From: Balanoglossus misakiensis
Lineage: Eukaryota; Hemichordata
NCBI GenBank assembly: GCA_040954595.2
Contig: CM082581.2
Location: forward strand, 4,960,001 to 5,024,000
Length of the DNA: 64,000 nt
Direction of reading: 5' to 3'
The position numbers and the translations under genes were made by a program. The notes beneath the pieces were generated by a model. That model was not told the origin of the DNA. It made no database searches and worked only from the letters and a program-made list of their open reading frames with translations. This document shows, in pieces, positions 32,301-46,504 of the stretch (position 1 is its first letter; every line of letters starts with the position of its first letter).

Positions 32301-35300
32301 CTCGATTTTTGTTTTTGTTCGTCTATTAGTCCTAAGCTATTTTGGGGGCATTCCAAGACAAAAATGGCTTTCTCTGCCTATAGACTTCGCACATTTTTTC
32401 ATATGCAGTGTGTTGTACGTTTTGTGTAATTTGATTGGAGCGTCCACCGCATATTTTAGTCGCAACCAATGACAATGTATTATGTATTTTTTCCAAATAT
32501 TACTTGCTTGTTCCTGCCAACATTTGATAGCCAACTAACACTCGCTTCTTGGGAAGCATTATTACATGAGACGCGGTTCGATTGAATGTAAATTCGTTAA
32601 AATAAAACTGAAAAGTTCCAGAGAGTGGGACTTTAAGGAAATGACTCAGTTTTTATTTTGAATCCCTTGTTTCGAACAAAAAATTAGTCCGTAACCTTGA
32701 CATCTCTCGTCAATTATATCAATCCTTTTCAGGGATCAGTTTGTCACAATCTCATCACTGAACTCGTGTTTTTTTGTAATCTCTGCTGCGGTACAGCAGA
32801 GCCGCAATTCATTTGATGATATCGAAAGTACATGTACGTCATGCTATAGTCCTGTGTTAAAACAATATCCCAGCTTAGATGATTCATATGCAGTGCATTA
32901 TCGCAATCCATCTTTCTCAATTTGATGTTGATTTCAGGATTAAAGGACGGGACAGAACTGTTTCAATGTAGATTTTCCCCTCTGAGATTGCAATGTCGCC
33001 TATATATCACAAGAAAGGTCAATATCACAGCATTCGTTTTTTACTTCGGGTCTTCAAAAAGAAGATGGCGTCTTCAACTGTGCCATTTATCATTTAACAT
33101 ATCTCTTAACTCTGCTCTGGGTTTCTCTATGCAAGTTTTTTTGAAATGCTATACATGTATTTTCTTTTCAGTCGAAATACTTAACTCATGATGGTGACAC
33201 TTTCAACTCCATGTAAAACTATTACACGATAATGGACTATGGTTTCACAGTCCTGTTTTGGACCAATGTTTCATCAACAGATCACCTGATCATATATATG
33301 GACAAACTTTAAATCCAAATAATTTCAGTATCCGTTTCATGGCCAATTTTATCACGCTTCTCGCGTCCATTCCCAAGTTACGCGTAAAGACTTGTTTTTG
33401 AAAGCGAAAGTACGAAGCGAGGTGGCCATAAAAAAAGTCGCGGGAACGAACGCGCGCGCCGCCGAGACTTTCACCTGTCGCGAGCTTTCAATGCACAGCC
33501 TTGGGAAGAGGGTTGTCAGATCCGCGGTTGAATCCGCGTCTTAATGAAAGTTTATGCGACAATAAATTAGACATGCCTTAATTATTGAACTCCCGATCCT
33601 GTTTAATGACGGAAAGACACAATCCCCCGTGGTCATCGATACACTGAAGCCGAGGACGAGTTTCGACACCCAACAAACATTTTGTGTCACGTTAGTCCCC
33701 CCGTACGCGATATCTCGTTCTTGTCAGGTTTGCGTCGGCGAATTTCCCCCCTTAAAAAGAATGACGAATTCGCCTTGAAATGTCCAGGGGATTTATATCC
33801 TAAATGACAATTACTAAAGGCTTACGCACTTATATGCGCTTTTCAATAGCTGTTAAAGTTCAAATGACACGTCATTCTCACCTGCGCGGGCCACAAAAAT
33901 CCCCCGTACGCAGTGTGCAATAAGTGGGACCGGGTAAAAGCCTCATATTGCTTCGGCGAGCGTCGCCACTTCGGTCCCAAGTCGCTACTATATGACGAAA
34001 TGTACTTATTGATAATAATCGATTGTCTGACTTAGTGCATTTGGCCCTCAATCACGGCATTTAAATTTACTATCCGCCTTAACAGCAGCTGCAGCGTGGA
34101 TTCCCCGGTGTGTGTCCACACTCAACAGTCAAACCATTTTTCTAGAGTTGGCAAACGAGTCCCACGTGTCCGCCACAGCGCTTCGGGCGAGGCAGACCCG
34201 GATGCGAAGCGCCCCCTGTGTATTGTCGACTATATTGGTAATTATTACCTAGATCAGTGTACATTATGGCCACCATAATTTTCCATAATTTCGCCGCGCT
34301 GGAAAGAGAGAGAGTTTCCATTTAAGCTCGGGGGCAAATAAATGAAAAAAAAGGAACAGTGAGTGTGTTTTGATTGAGTCGGGAATTCAGCCAACGATGT
34401 GAGGTAAAACTGTCCAATAAAAGAGAAAGTGGCTTCGGCGGGCTCCCCCGAGGAAGCGCACCGGTAACTCACAACAAAACGATGAGAGTTAATTTCTAAA
34501 CTAAATTGCTTGGGGCCCCATGAATCTAAATTGATAGCGAATGGACCTCCTTGTTCTTAACTGGCGCTTTCTTTTTGCGGAAAGAGTCGGTGCATACACA
34601 CTGGCGTCCGAGTTCTCAGCCCGAGTCAGGTTGCCAGATACGCTCATTCTACGCACCATATATTCTATCTATACCCACTGCGTTGTTATAGTTCCCTCGA
34701 TTTTTTACTGTACGTGTACTTTTCCGCCCATTCTCACAACGCCACTAAAAAGTCTTATGAATACAGAAATGTATATTAACTATATTTGATGAGTAAATCA
34801 TCTAGGGGGAAAAAAGTAAACAGTCAGTCATGAAGAATATCATAATTCAACATAGTAAGTCAACAATGTACGCCTACTTGGTGTTGGAATTTTTTTATTT
34901 TTTTCTCTCGAAAATTCAAATATCTAAGATGATATAAGCATGGTAAAGTAACTAAAACACTTCTCGTAGTGATACAGTAAAATGGTGAGATAAAACTTTT
35001 TGAAACTTCTGTTGTAACTAGAAACACTTTCAGTGTAAAAGACAAAAAACTACTATTTGTATGTTCCCATATTTAGTTAGAAATGCGATTTTTGTACCAT
35101 TTCTGGAAATCAGCACTTTTTTGATACAAACAGCCTCACGAAAAAACAGCATTGTAAAGGTGTTTCGGTCAAAAATGTAAAATAAAAAATACTAGATACA
35201 TGTATCAACGAACGATAAACATATAGGTAAAGATGCATCAGTACTTATAGTTTCTCATCTTACATATACCGACTAGAATTTCTTGTAAAACATGCACCCC

Positions 35301-36688
35301 ATAAACTGCGACAAAACTGAAATTGGAATTAAATTGAATTATCACTGATAACAATCCGAGTTACGCGTTACGTACGTACATGTATTAGGCTTTTGAACAC
35401 CCAACTATAAAGTGGTGCAGAATAGTTTAGCTACCAAATAAGAAAATGTAGAAAACAAATTATAAAAAGGCATCAAAAGTGTCGTCCCATTGTCGATATC
35501 ATTACTGTGAAGGTAAACGAAAACTGAAGCTTAAACCTTACAAAAGGAGAACTGACGACAAAATGTACATGACACAGGTCGGTGAATGGGAAATACTCAG
35601 ATTTGGGTTTTGCACCTGAACAGAACAGCGACCTCACAAGCCAGTTCTAGACCGACCGTGGTCTCACCGTTCGACTACTGTTTGATTTACTAACCCACCA
35701 GAGCTACAATCGACTTTCTAAACATTTTTCTTTCAAATTTTGCTCATTTGTGTCATTTATCCGAGGTTCAAGAGTATAGACACACTTCCGTTCAGTTTGA
35801 TAGAACGTCACGGTCGAATGTTTTGCATCGAATTATTTTTGGTTCACATAAATTTTGACGGAATGTATTACGCAAAAGTTCTGGTAAAAATGTTTGCCGA
35901 CACCAAATGGAATTTTTGTCTACAAATGTCAAATCTACTTGACTGGAAATTTTACTTCAACTTCCTTCTAACTCAACGAAGCATGGTCTATTAAAAGCTT
36001 TTGGAATACTACGGCATGTCAGAATGGGAAAGAAAACACGTGTGTAATAGATAACGTAAGAGAATGGGACGTATCCCACATTTTTTGAAATGTCAGAAGA
36101 CAACTGACAGCCTCTGCTAAACAGTGTTTATTTTTTTTCAAATTCTCAACCGTCAGACCCAGAAATCACGGGGACAGGGGCTCAACATATCCGTCAAACT
36201 ATTTGCTACTTAGGTGCGGTAACGCTGCCGTTACTTATGTAGTCACCTGCCCTAACAATGCTCGCAAAATTAGACATTTCGACAGAGTTCGGGCTTTTGC
36301 AATGGTCAATTGCTTTTAATCAATCATAAAAGTCTCGATATTATCGAATCTATGAATTAGTCCAACTCATATTGGCCTACATATTTCTGTGTAGTCTTAT
36401 TTATACGTAGGATGTGCACATCTACATGTACACGTATATGAGATATTTTCGGTAATGGAATACTTGCTGAAACTCCCATCCCCACCCTTGCCGTCTCACT
36501 TAGCTGCAAAGGTTCCTTTAAAATAAAGAAATTCCTAAAATAGATTGATTGGCACACGCCTAGCGCGCAAACGTATATATTTTCGCTACATTTGGTTCAT
36601 ATTAAAAAATTTGCTTTTCAAGAGCGTAAAGGCAACGGTGACTGGCACAAAAGGCAAAGCAAAGATACAAATCCAAATGTCAGGCTTC

Positions 36689-39600
36689 TCATGTCTTGCT
36701 GCAGAACAACGCCACCAACGTCACGAAGATGAAAAAGACAGGGTGAACGACAGTTTTGGCAGAGGAGCCGACAAGGCCGCCCTCTCGGTTCATCGGTAGT
36801 GAGCACTGAGTCTGCGTCGTGCTGATGGTACCATTGGTGCGAGGAATCGTGATAGATTCACCTGCAGAGGAATAACAAGGAAATATAGCACACGGTCTTG
36901 TAGGTCACCTAGATCACGTGATCATTCCTTCATTCCTTCATTAATTCATTCAATCATTCACTTATTCGAACTAAAAAACGACATCTCACCTGCTCGGAAA
37001 GAAAAGGACGCCCCCGAAGCGCTGCTCACAGCAAGAGGAAAGTTGCCAACTTTGGTCACGTTGATCAAGATGTTGGCGCTGTCATAACGGAAGTCGAACT
37101 CCGACTCTAAAAACTCCAAACCACTGAACTGCATATACGATGACAGTGATGGTAAAACGGGATCGAAGTCGAGTTGCTCGTGATTCAGTCGGAAGCCACC
37201 GTAGCCAAACAGAAGGGTCTGGAGGAAAGCGCCCGCACCGCTCACGTAGTTCACAGCGTCTGCACCGAACGACGAATTGGTCCAAACCTGAAAAGTATAA
37301 CGAGGAGGCGTGACATTTTTACATTTTCAGCATCTGTTCTGTGCATTGACCACTCTCCAAATCAGGCAAATAGACAAAAATTGAATAAAGGCACGGATGC
37401 AAATTCAATCGTCACGTCAACAATATTCCGTTGTACAAGCATTGTCTATGAATGACAAGCTACGTTAAAACAAACGAAACACTAAAATTACTGAGGGCGC
37501 ACATACCGACTCAGCCATACTTACATGGAATGGGTCGAGAGTGTTGCTATAGGTGTTTCTGAAGGCGTTCGCTGCTTTGGTGGTTTCGCCGATTTCCAGG
37601 AACCCAATGGCGAACATAGCAGACGTCGTGTGGCTTGCGGTGCCGCTTGTGGCCTCGCTATAAACATTCAAGTCGTTGGCGCGAACGTCCGGCAACATTT
37701 GCCACTGAAGAGGATAGCCGAGCAAGATGGCGTCTGCTTCGTTGACAGTCGTTTCTGAGGTTCAAAGTAAAGCAGTATATGAACATGGGCAAGTATAGAT
37801 GGATAATGGTTCGTGTTCTTTAACTGGGTGGCGTTACTGATTGGCCAGATCTCAATTTACCATAGTAACTGTAGCTAAATTTGCAGAGGTGGCCCATGGT
37901 CTCTGTGTGGAGTGACTGTGGGTGACCGTATACCTTTAGTATCCTTGGGTTAGCATTAGCATCTTGTATAAAGTTATTGGGTTATGAATGATCTTCGTTG
38001 ATTCGCTACAAATTAAAAAAAAAGCGACGGACTTACCTTTCTGGTAGCCCTCATAGGCGGGATGGTAGAGTTCGTTGACGTCAAACATCTCGGCCATCTT
38101 GTTTGCTTTTTCTTTCCACTCGCTGGGGTTGTCGCTCTCGCCGCTCAAACAATTAGCATAATCCGAGTACCATATAGCTTGACTAGCGCCAGCATTGGTG
38201 TACACCGAGTTGTCGACAGGGCTTTGTGGAAACGTGTCCGGTGAATACACATCTGGAAAATATGAGGAAGAGTTGATGTGAACTTTGATTACTATGTGGT
38301 CGACGCCTTTTCTCGTATACCATTATGCAATATTATTCATGCACTTTCTTGGAACACAGTCATACTTTAAATGCACATATTTCATACTTTTGGCATCATT
38401 TGGTATTAGTGTATTTATGGACAAAAACTGTCGTTTAATCTTGCTGAATTATCCTTCTATCATTAAAATCATTCGTTGATGTTACAAGTTTAAATGTTTC
38501 ATCTGTAGGAGATGGTCGATTGATGGCTCGATAGTTCGACCGGGCAATATACCTACCGTCAATTCCGTAAGCCCCCAATCGTCCATCATAGATTGCTCTG
38601 CTCTGCCAGAAATCTGCAGCATTGTGCATCAGTTCCCGTCCTTCCTCGTTTAACCACTTTGTGTCACGTGATGCCAAGAGATACTGTCGAGCGGCAAAGG
38701 CGACGTCTCCGGTGACGTAATCTCTCTTGGTGTGCAGCTCATTTGTCGCCAGTTCCCGTCCACTCCTTCCCGATTCGTAGGAGTACTTGGTGCCGGCGAA
38801 CCCAAGATCCTTGGCAGCGGTTTTGGCCACGCCCATCGTGTGGTATCGGTAGGATAGCATTTCTTTAGCTATGGTGGGGTGAAACATCAAGATTGGCGGG
38901 AACATTTGAATCTCCATGTCGGGCAGAACGTGGCCTTGGAAATCGCTCCCCTGGCCGCCGTTGGCTAGACCGTCGGGACTCACCCCGTAGAACACACCCC
39001 TGGCGCCGTTGGGATCGTCAAGAGTAGGCAGGGAGCTCATCAAGTAGTACATGCTGGTGTATGCGACGTCGCTGATCTCTGCGTTGTCGACATCAACGCG
39101 GCCCCTGGACCACGTATTCGCCCAGGTCTGAGTGTGGTTCTGCAGAAACATTTTCTTGCTATCTGCCGCGCCACTGTGAATCGTCGCTTCGGCGTCGTCG
39201 AAGTCCTTTTTGGCAGCTGCATCGTTAGTGTCGACTGACATGATGTACGTTTGCCATTCTTCTGACGTCGAATGTTGGTTTATGGTGATCGTGTCGGGAA
39301 TGTCGTTGTAGTACTGGTAAACGTTGGTTGAGGGTTGTCCAGTAAACTCTTGTATTTTGGTCACCGCCACTCTTTTCCTGCATGAAGAAAACGGATTTTG
39401 TTTTAAATGCAACTTTGTGGTGAAGTTGACGCATGCGTATCAGTGAGCTGCTTGGTGCCGACCGGCTGTGCGAGGTATATTCGTGTGTGTGTACCAATCT
39501 TGTTCATCGATGCGTCTTTTAAGTACATTTTATTTAGCCCGTTCTCTGCCCTATCTGCAAATTTTAGGTTGTTGAAATGAAGACAATGCCATTCCTAGCA

Positions 39601-40237
39601 AATTATCAATAAACCAAATGTTCTCATCTCGAGAGCGGATTATAATATATATGTCAGATTCGTTTCACATTTGGTGCTGGGTTTGGCCTTCTTCATTTAC
39701 GTGTCTATATGCTCACCAGTTCAAGCTTCCGTATTCGACTGTCGAACTGATTCTGAGATCGTCGCTCTCGTGTCTGGCTGCAGGAATCTCGTTGACGTTG
39801 AGTGTGACGCCCTTTTTGCTGTACTGTCCGTCCTCAGTCTTCTCTCTGTTGAATCGCACTTGTGTAACCATGACCCGTGAATAGACTTGGTGGGCATACA
39901 CGTACATTGTCACCTTACAAACTCGGTCCACCAGGATTTCTTCCATCCACACGCCTACGAGAAAATAGACCATTGCATTGAAAAGATGGTTAATTACTAG
40001 TAAGTCCCATACAGGGAAACATTAATTAGCATGAACTCAAGCAACCACAGACCTGTATCAGGTTTTTATAACTTACCTTTCGCTACATCCAACTTGTGGG
40101 TCCGCTTTGCAACGTTTTCATCATTTGCGTCTGCCATAGTTATGCGAATCGCATTCAACATAGGCACTCTGGCGCGATGACTGCCACCTATTGCAGAGGA
40201 AACAAAGAATGAAACTATCACAAATGTCATCTATCTA

Positions 40238-40321
<84 letters not shown>

Positions 40322-40332
40322 CTATCTATCTA

Positions 40333-40369
<37 letters not shown>

Positions 40370-40378
40370 GTGTATGTG

Positions 40379-40422
<44 letters not shown>

Positions 40423-43400
40423 CGTCCGTCCGTCCGTCCGTCCGTCTGTCTGTCTGTCTGTCCGCATGGGTACAAATGGCTGTTTATCCGTGCAGTGCGA
40501 CAGAACAACTAAAACATTCGCCCAACGATACCTTCTTTTCCGCTGTAGAGTCCATTGACGTGCAGGGTATCCGTGTACACCACGTGAGCTATGTGGCCAT
40601 TGCCAACATAGGGTAGATATCTGTAATCCACGCTGCCATTTGTATGAGTTGGTACGCTGAAAATAAATGGCGTATGATTTTAATTTTGCTCAAAAAGGCT
40701 TAACATACATGCTTTGTTTACTTTGAGCCCTCATCTCGCTTGCGATACTTCATTAACTTATTTTCACTTGTTTTATAGAAATATAATAAACGCGGACTGA
40801 TTATATTCGTGTGCTGCTCCATTACAATCTATAAACAACAACAAAACGATTACAAGTTTTCTGTTGTCCATAATTTTACATAATTTGTTATTGATTGTGT
40901 TCAGAGTGTGATATTTGGCGATGACACGTGACTCAAATTAAGAGGAATGACACACCCTACTATACTTTTCGCTGTCAGCTTCAATTTACAGATTTGTGTT
41001 TGTTTGTTTTTTAAATTACCACCAGTCACCACCCACGTCGTACAAAGTCCCCTGTTCCGTGGAACATCAAAATGAATCTAGCATTTATAACAAAAAGCGT
41101 ACCACAATTAAATATGTGTACTTTCTGAAACTTTTTTTTATTTCATAAAAATTGCTTTTCCCCTCGAAAGCTAAGCTCAATAGTTTTTCACATTTTAATG
41201 GCACAGATTTGTTTTCTGATATCACTGACTACATCAGTACATCCCTCTTCCTCTTTTCATCATCTTAACCAGAATATATGATAGAGTAAACAAGATGTCA
41301 ACACTGAGAATTTGTTCAATATTCCGTGTGGCAAGTCTATTTCGGGTGATATTGTTGTTTTGTGAACTTGTCCTGGCGCGCTCTTTGTTTGATACAACTA
41401 CTTGACCATTGCAAATACCGTGTGTATGACCCGCGGTTTGTTTGGTTTGTGCATTCTTTGGCGCTGAGTACTTGCAGCGTCGGCGACAAATTCCTCGGTT
41501 GTTCGACACGACAGCTTTTACCGTCGCACTACAGATTGACACTTCAATTGTGCGTGTATCGTTGGTGAAAGAAACGCGTGTCTTTATTGGGTCTTGACAG
41601 ACCAAGTGCCTCAACGACCTCACTTTTCAGCGACTGACCTCTCGGACATGATACAACGTTTGTAACACAAAAAGAGAGGATTTCTGTCAACGTGCTTTGT
41701 GTGGTTTAACTATTGGTTTGGGTAACACTTCACGGAAAGTGAACTTATATGTGAAAAGGTTTTCCTTTACTATTGCGCGTGGGTTGTAACGTTTATAATT
41801 CGAATCTAATCAAATCAAACGTTTTAGTTCATATGTATGTGACGTTGCTACATCCATTTACATGTATTAAAGTTTGCTATGTCAGAGCATGTACTTCCCG
41901 AAAAGGGGTCAATAGATTTATCAGGCTCACATCGTGCGCTGATGCCCAACAGTTACATGGAACAGAGTGCCGTGTTGAAAGCGGATGTGAATCCGGGGTC
42001 AGAATTAACACTGACTTGACACAGTGGAGCACATTCGTCCGACGTCAAATCACAACGAGATGCGAATTACATCATTTCCAGGATAGACAGGTGTGTGGCA
42101 AAAGAGAAAAATGGAAAGTTCACCCGTGTTCATAATGTGAGCTTGTACGTGTCATGAGCGTATTCAAACGGTTTACACTAAATCCAACAAGTGTCCGGAT
42201 GAAAATTCCCTAATTCTGAACTGCATCTCAACATTTTCAAATATGTCTTGAGTCCGCCGTGTTTAGCAATGAATCAATGTACTTCGTGTGTTTGCATGCG
42301 AATGTGTGCGTGCGGATTTAATCACATGCAAAGCACGCACGAGGACACTCATACATGAATTCAAAGTCCTGAATCTGACAGAAGTTGGTCATGTACGCAG
42401 TGCAAGGAATAATTGAATTTTGTGACTCAAGGTCTAATTAAATTTTGCAGTTACCGGGATAACAACAATTCTCCGCAAATTCTTTATGTAAAAAATGTTC
42501 CATGTCCGCTTATCACATTCCAATGGTATAAGCAATTCGGGTGAGTCCCATTTTGCTCCGCCATACTTTCAAAGCGTCATTCCATATCAATAATCAAATA
42601 GCTAGGCAAAACGTGGGATCTGAAAACACCACATTAAACAACAATTTTCTCTATAAGAAAAACAACTGGTAATACAAGTATTTAGATTCGTTTGTTTTGA
42701 TGCCAAGTTTTACATTGCTTATCGGAGCTGTAAGTTGACATGAAATGAAATGAAAATGGGATTGAAGGGAATTCACCCTGTAAAATAAAATTGCGTGGGA
42801 AATGTTGTTTTGATGACTATGATGTTATCTGCTGTAACAATGTCGAGGGGGCGCTTGTGCCAACAATGAGAAATCAAGACGGAATTTCCCTTATATATCG
42901 GTGACATCACCATTATGAACATGTCGTTTGTCATCAAATGCGTCCATTCTCTTTGGCAATGTCAAGGTAGACTGGCCTTGTTGAAGTTTTTACCTTTCCT
43001 GTTTATAGCTTGTCACTATTTTTAAAATCGTGTATTTCTCAGATTAGCCCACAAGAAATCGTCAGCAGAAGTGTGGCGCTTCGACTGGCTCGCAGCCTAA
43101 CAAAGGCTGCCATTTTATCATGGTAATATCATTTACGACCTGGTTAAACATTAAACTGTTCCATTTGTACAAGGCCTTTCATAGTATTTGCACAAGGTAG
43201 CACTACATGTGACAGACTATTTCGAACTGGGAAAACAAAAACGTTTCAAATAATTATGGGAGACGACATTCCATGTATATCCCGACATATAAATCCGTCC
43301 GAAGACGGCTTGTTGTTATTTAGAACGCGCAGTGTAAATAAGGACAACCGCAAACCAGATTTTAAAAGAAATATTCTTCTAGGATACACGAGCGCTTCAT

Positions 43401-44253
43401 GCTGCATTTTATACAATGATTTATTGCCCTTTCGTTGTTGGTTGCACCACCTGTTAGAATTGGAACGGCTACCTGGCCGCCATTTTGGAAAAAAATGGCG
43501 ATTTTTGCAACAAGCGCCATCGTGATGTCACTGTTCGGAAACACGCGTTGCGTTGAAGTGTTCCTACAGATAACTAATTACAAACATTGCATAATTGACG
43601 GAGATACAAATTCAAGATTATCTTATCTCAGGGTCATTCTTCAAAGACCGTGTGGCCGATACCTCACTTGCCTGACAACGGGAATTTGGAATATTTTATC
43701 ATGGCACGCGATAATATCTTTGATAAATTCGATTAAATATCGACGAAAGAGCGTCTTGCGAAGAATGTGAGTTGTTTTAGAGGGCCGTTCATATTTTGGT
43801 TAAACAACGCCCGAAAATTGGCAGAGAATAACGGCTAAGCAATAAATATTTGACAGTTGTAAATCATCGAACTTTGAACTGTTAGTTTATCTGGAAAATA
43901 CAACGAAACTGCACAATTTGTATCGAATTTTTCGTTGTCTGTGTTCTAAATGATGGCGTAATTAGTGATTGTTGCCATAAGATTGATTAAAATGTACGAC
44001 CAGTTAGATATTGGGTATTTTTCAATGAGTCTTATCATAAATCATCATGGCGTCTGCCAGTTTGAAAAAATCATAATGTTCGGAAAACTTACGTGTCTGT
44101 CTCGAATACTGTGGTCGCTAATTCTGAATTGAGAGTTGCTCGCGCCTGCCGATGTTCGAAATTGGCCTGGTCTAGGTCTTCCATCGCTGCATTCTGTACG
44201 GAGGCGATGGTCGCACTCAAAACCACCAACACACACAAATAAAGCCTGGTCAT
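36689..44253 (-). CDS. PGGHG: GH65 PGGHG-like protein copy A: secreted, GPI-type tail, predicted pseudoenzyme
   Basis: Nine exons encode 790 residues: 44253-44093, 40656-40532, 40187-40077, 39954-39717, 39377-38557, 38252-38037, 37754-37525, 37287-36990 and 36861-36689. Every junction is GT..AG and in frame (phases 2,1,1,2,1,1,0,1). The start ATG opens a signal peptide (MTRLYLCVLVVLSATIAS). Exons 2-4 give the N-terminal beta-domain (VGNGHIAHVVY; VNGLYSG). Exons 5-8 give the (alpha/alpha)6 barrel. Exon 9 ends in a hydrophobic segment (VFFIFVTLVALF) typical of GPI attachment. Compared with copies B and C and my recollection of human PGGHG, the Asp of the WDxxTW motif is kept (Asp365 in LPDMEIQMFP). 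The Glu of PDEY is Thr492 (SPDTF), and the Glu of WTE is Asn638 (VWTN). Two of three catalytic carboxylates are therefore absent while frame and splice sites are intact, suggesting a functional non-enzyme at the cell surface. The family removes glucose from Glc-Gal-hydroxylysine of collagen; what A binds is unknown. Confidence 0.93.
36925..36966. repeat. Degenerate (CATT)n tract in intron 8 of copy A
   Basis: Imperfect ATTC/CATT repeats occupy a third of the 128 bp last intron (36862-36989) of GH65 copy A. Confidence 0.8.
40229..40463. repeat. Compound (CTAT)n(CTGT)n(CCGT)n microsatellite in intron 2 of copy A
   Basis: CTAT units fill about 40229-40335, CTGT about 40336-40418, CCGT about 40418-40445 and CTGT again to 40463. 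The tract makes up about two thirds of the 344 bp intron (40188-40531), so length changes here would change intron size directly. The apparent long frames through it on both strands are artefacts. Confidence 0.97.
40657..44092 (-). other. Intron 1 of GH65 copy A
   Basis: A 3,436 bp intron in phase 2 between the signal-peptide exon and the first domain exon, beginning GTAAGT and ending TTTTCAG. It is far longer than the other introns of this gene (122-344 bp). No nested gene is recognisable; open frames of 111-129 codons at 41234-43770 carry no domain. Confidence 0.8.
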
Positions 44254-46504
44254 TTTCAGCGATCTCTCCGCGCCAACCCTGGAACCAACTTGTGGAGGAT
44301 AGTTTCCAAATGACACGCTATATGCGTTCTCTCTTCAAGCGAGTTGTCGTTCACCCGACCTGTTGTGAAATCTCCAGAAAGCGCGCGCTTGGCCCGTGAG
44401 AAGCCTCCCTTGGTCGACGATAAAAATACCTGAACCCCCAACCGTCTTGGACAATTTGAAATCATAAAGTGACTATCAAGACGAGGGGTGTGTTGTAAAC
44501 GGTGACATTTCACCTCAAGTGTGGTGACGTCATCGCCACTTGACCGGAAGCCGTGCGGGGGTGAACTTTTCCTATTCTGTATTCAGTTCACTTGTTTATT
44601 GAGGTTGATAACCATCGAATTATTGATATACAGCCAATAAAAGTTGCATTTTTCTGGCGCTACGAACACCTTGATAAGTTGCAATCACACAAACAACCAT
44701 ATCAGTATTTTTAAAGTAACCAACATCGTGAAGAAAACGCAATTAACGTACAAAACCTGGCTCCATTCCTATGAAAACGCGGGAATGGACTGTTTTGCAC
44801 GGCATGCAACTAACTGGTTGCACTTAGCAAACACGCCGTGTTTAATAATTAATCCGTTCGTCGTGCAATATATCTAATTATATCAACACATAACGGGGAC
44901 ATTTTGCATGGAGCTGTCAATAACGTCACTGTTCTATAAACATGATCCATGGCATAGCTGGCATGACAGAAATTGCACCATAGCTATGGCCTATGGGCGC
45001 ATTTTATAACTCACTCAGGCTATACCTGACTTTCTACATGTGCAAATGTACGCCATGACCCGGATGTTGTTATCCTTTCAGCAGGATCTTGTGTTTTAGA
45101 CCGGTATTTCTCATGTTCTAATTCGTTGGATATTTCGTTCGATATTCATGTATTGCTGAAATCTTTGTCTGACTATGACACGCAAACGTTGTGGGCGATA
45201 GACGGATTTATAGCCAATAGTTTAAAATCTGATTTATGATTTGCCGAAATGATTTCTTTTTGTTGTTTCTTGTAATATTCTATGAAGTCGACATCGATGG
45301 AAAATAAAATGTCCCTCTAAAGGGAACGTCCGTTGAACGATTTATCACAGTGACTATATATACGTGTGTTATTATCGTCATCTTTATTACCATGCATTTT
45401 AGTTTTCCATGTCTGGTGTCAAATGCAAGCAGCATTTTCAGAAACCGCACCTCTTCTCTAGGTATATCTAAATATCTTACGTTATGATAATTTCATGACA
45501 AGAATGTGATTTATTTGTTTTATTTAAAAGTTCATTGAAACAAATGAAGCATACAAAATCATTATGACGAGAGAAAAAACGTGAAATTAGATAACAGCCA
45601 TGGAATTCGAATCAATGTTGCTCATTGGACCCTGTGATCTAATTTGTACTTTTTACATTCTTTTCAACAACACATCGCTAAAAATATGAACTGTTGTATT
45701 TGCCAGCTTTATAGTTGCCAAGATACAGTTTCCTTCTCAAGTGTACTGCATAATGCAACCAAAATCCAATCAATTCAATTCTATAACATCGATGTACTGC
45801 TTACTTCATGAGACTGTATACATGAATATATGCCTGCTTTTCGACTGCCAGCTAAAAAATCGCAATCACTTGTATATGGCAAGGCGTCAGGCCAGGGAAA
45901 AGTTTCAATAAAACACGCGACACCTTTAGTTTTATTCTACACACATTCTTGTACCTGGCAGACTGACATAAATTCAAATGAGTTTCTGTTGCATCTGCAA
46001 TTCGAATGACTTGGTCCCATGAACTTCGCACCGATTTTGTTTCTCGGTTGTGGAAAAAGTACAAACTAAAATAAACTGTCAGATACACATCAGCATGTCT
46101 GGAAATGACGTCACACGTGACGCACGATCGGTCCGTGAGCTGTTTTGTTCAAGTCATCAATATCTTTCTTGGATTTTTGTCCATCGTCTTCTTTTTCCTT
46201 TTTTAATTTTTTTTTTCAAAATTGGCCAAAAAACACCAATTCTGGAGATGAAGCAGCGCTTCTTCAAGACTGTGACCACACATTCCCCGCATACTATCCA
46301 TCTTTTTATCAGCTGTAATATCTAATTTTTAAAAATTTACACCATGTTCACAGTCTTTCTCTCATTGTGTTCTTCCCGTTCATCACGTCGACATCTAGAA
46401 CGAGACCGTGACATCCCTCCGGGGGATAAATTTCTATAAAAAGTTTTCGAGTCAGTTTTGTGTCTGAAACACTTGGTTATAATTCGATTCACCATGTTGT
46501 TGAT
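44254..46504. other. Intergenic stretch between GH65 copies A and B
   Basis: It should contain the promoter and 5' UTR of copy A and the 3' UTR of copy B. I see no strong TATA box or minus-strand AATAAA near either gene end. No other gene is supported. Confidence 0.45.

Larger units (their letters stand above)
25473..36688. other. Non-coding stretch between the microsatellite and the GH65 array
   Basis: About 11 kb with no supported gene; the longest open frames are about 116 codons and unrecognisable. Visible items are the duplicated 60 bp unit at 27547-27671, a GTTT run at 29343-29367 and a CpG-rich patch at about 33436-33486. The part just below 36689 should contain the 3' UTR of GH65 copy A; a minus-strand AATAAA lies at about 36127-36132. 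Confidence 0.45.

Noticed and set aside
40191-40616. 141-codon repeat-rich plus-strand frame
   Set aside because: It is a translation of the microsatellite and the antisense of exon 2 of GH65 copy A.
41234-41623. 129-codon minus-strand frame in intron 1 of GH65 copy A
   Set aside because: It is unrecognisable, basic and of uneven composition; it does not splice in phase with the neighbouring exons.
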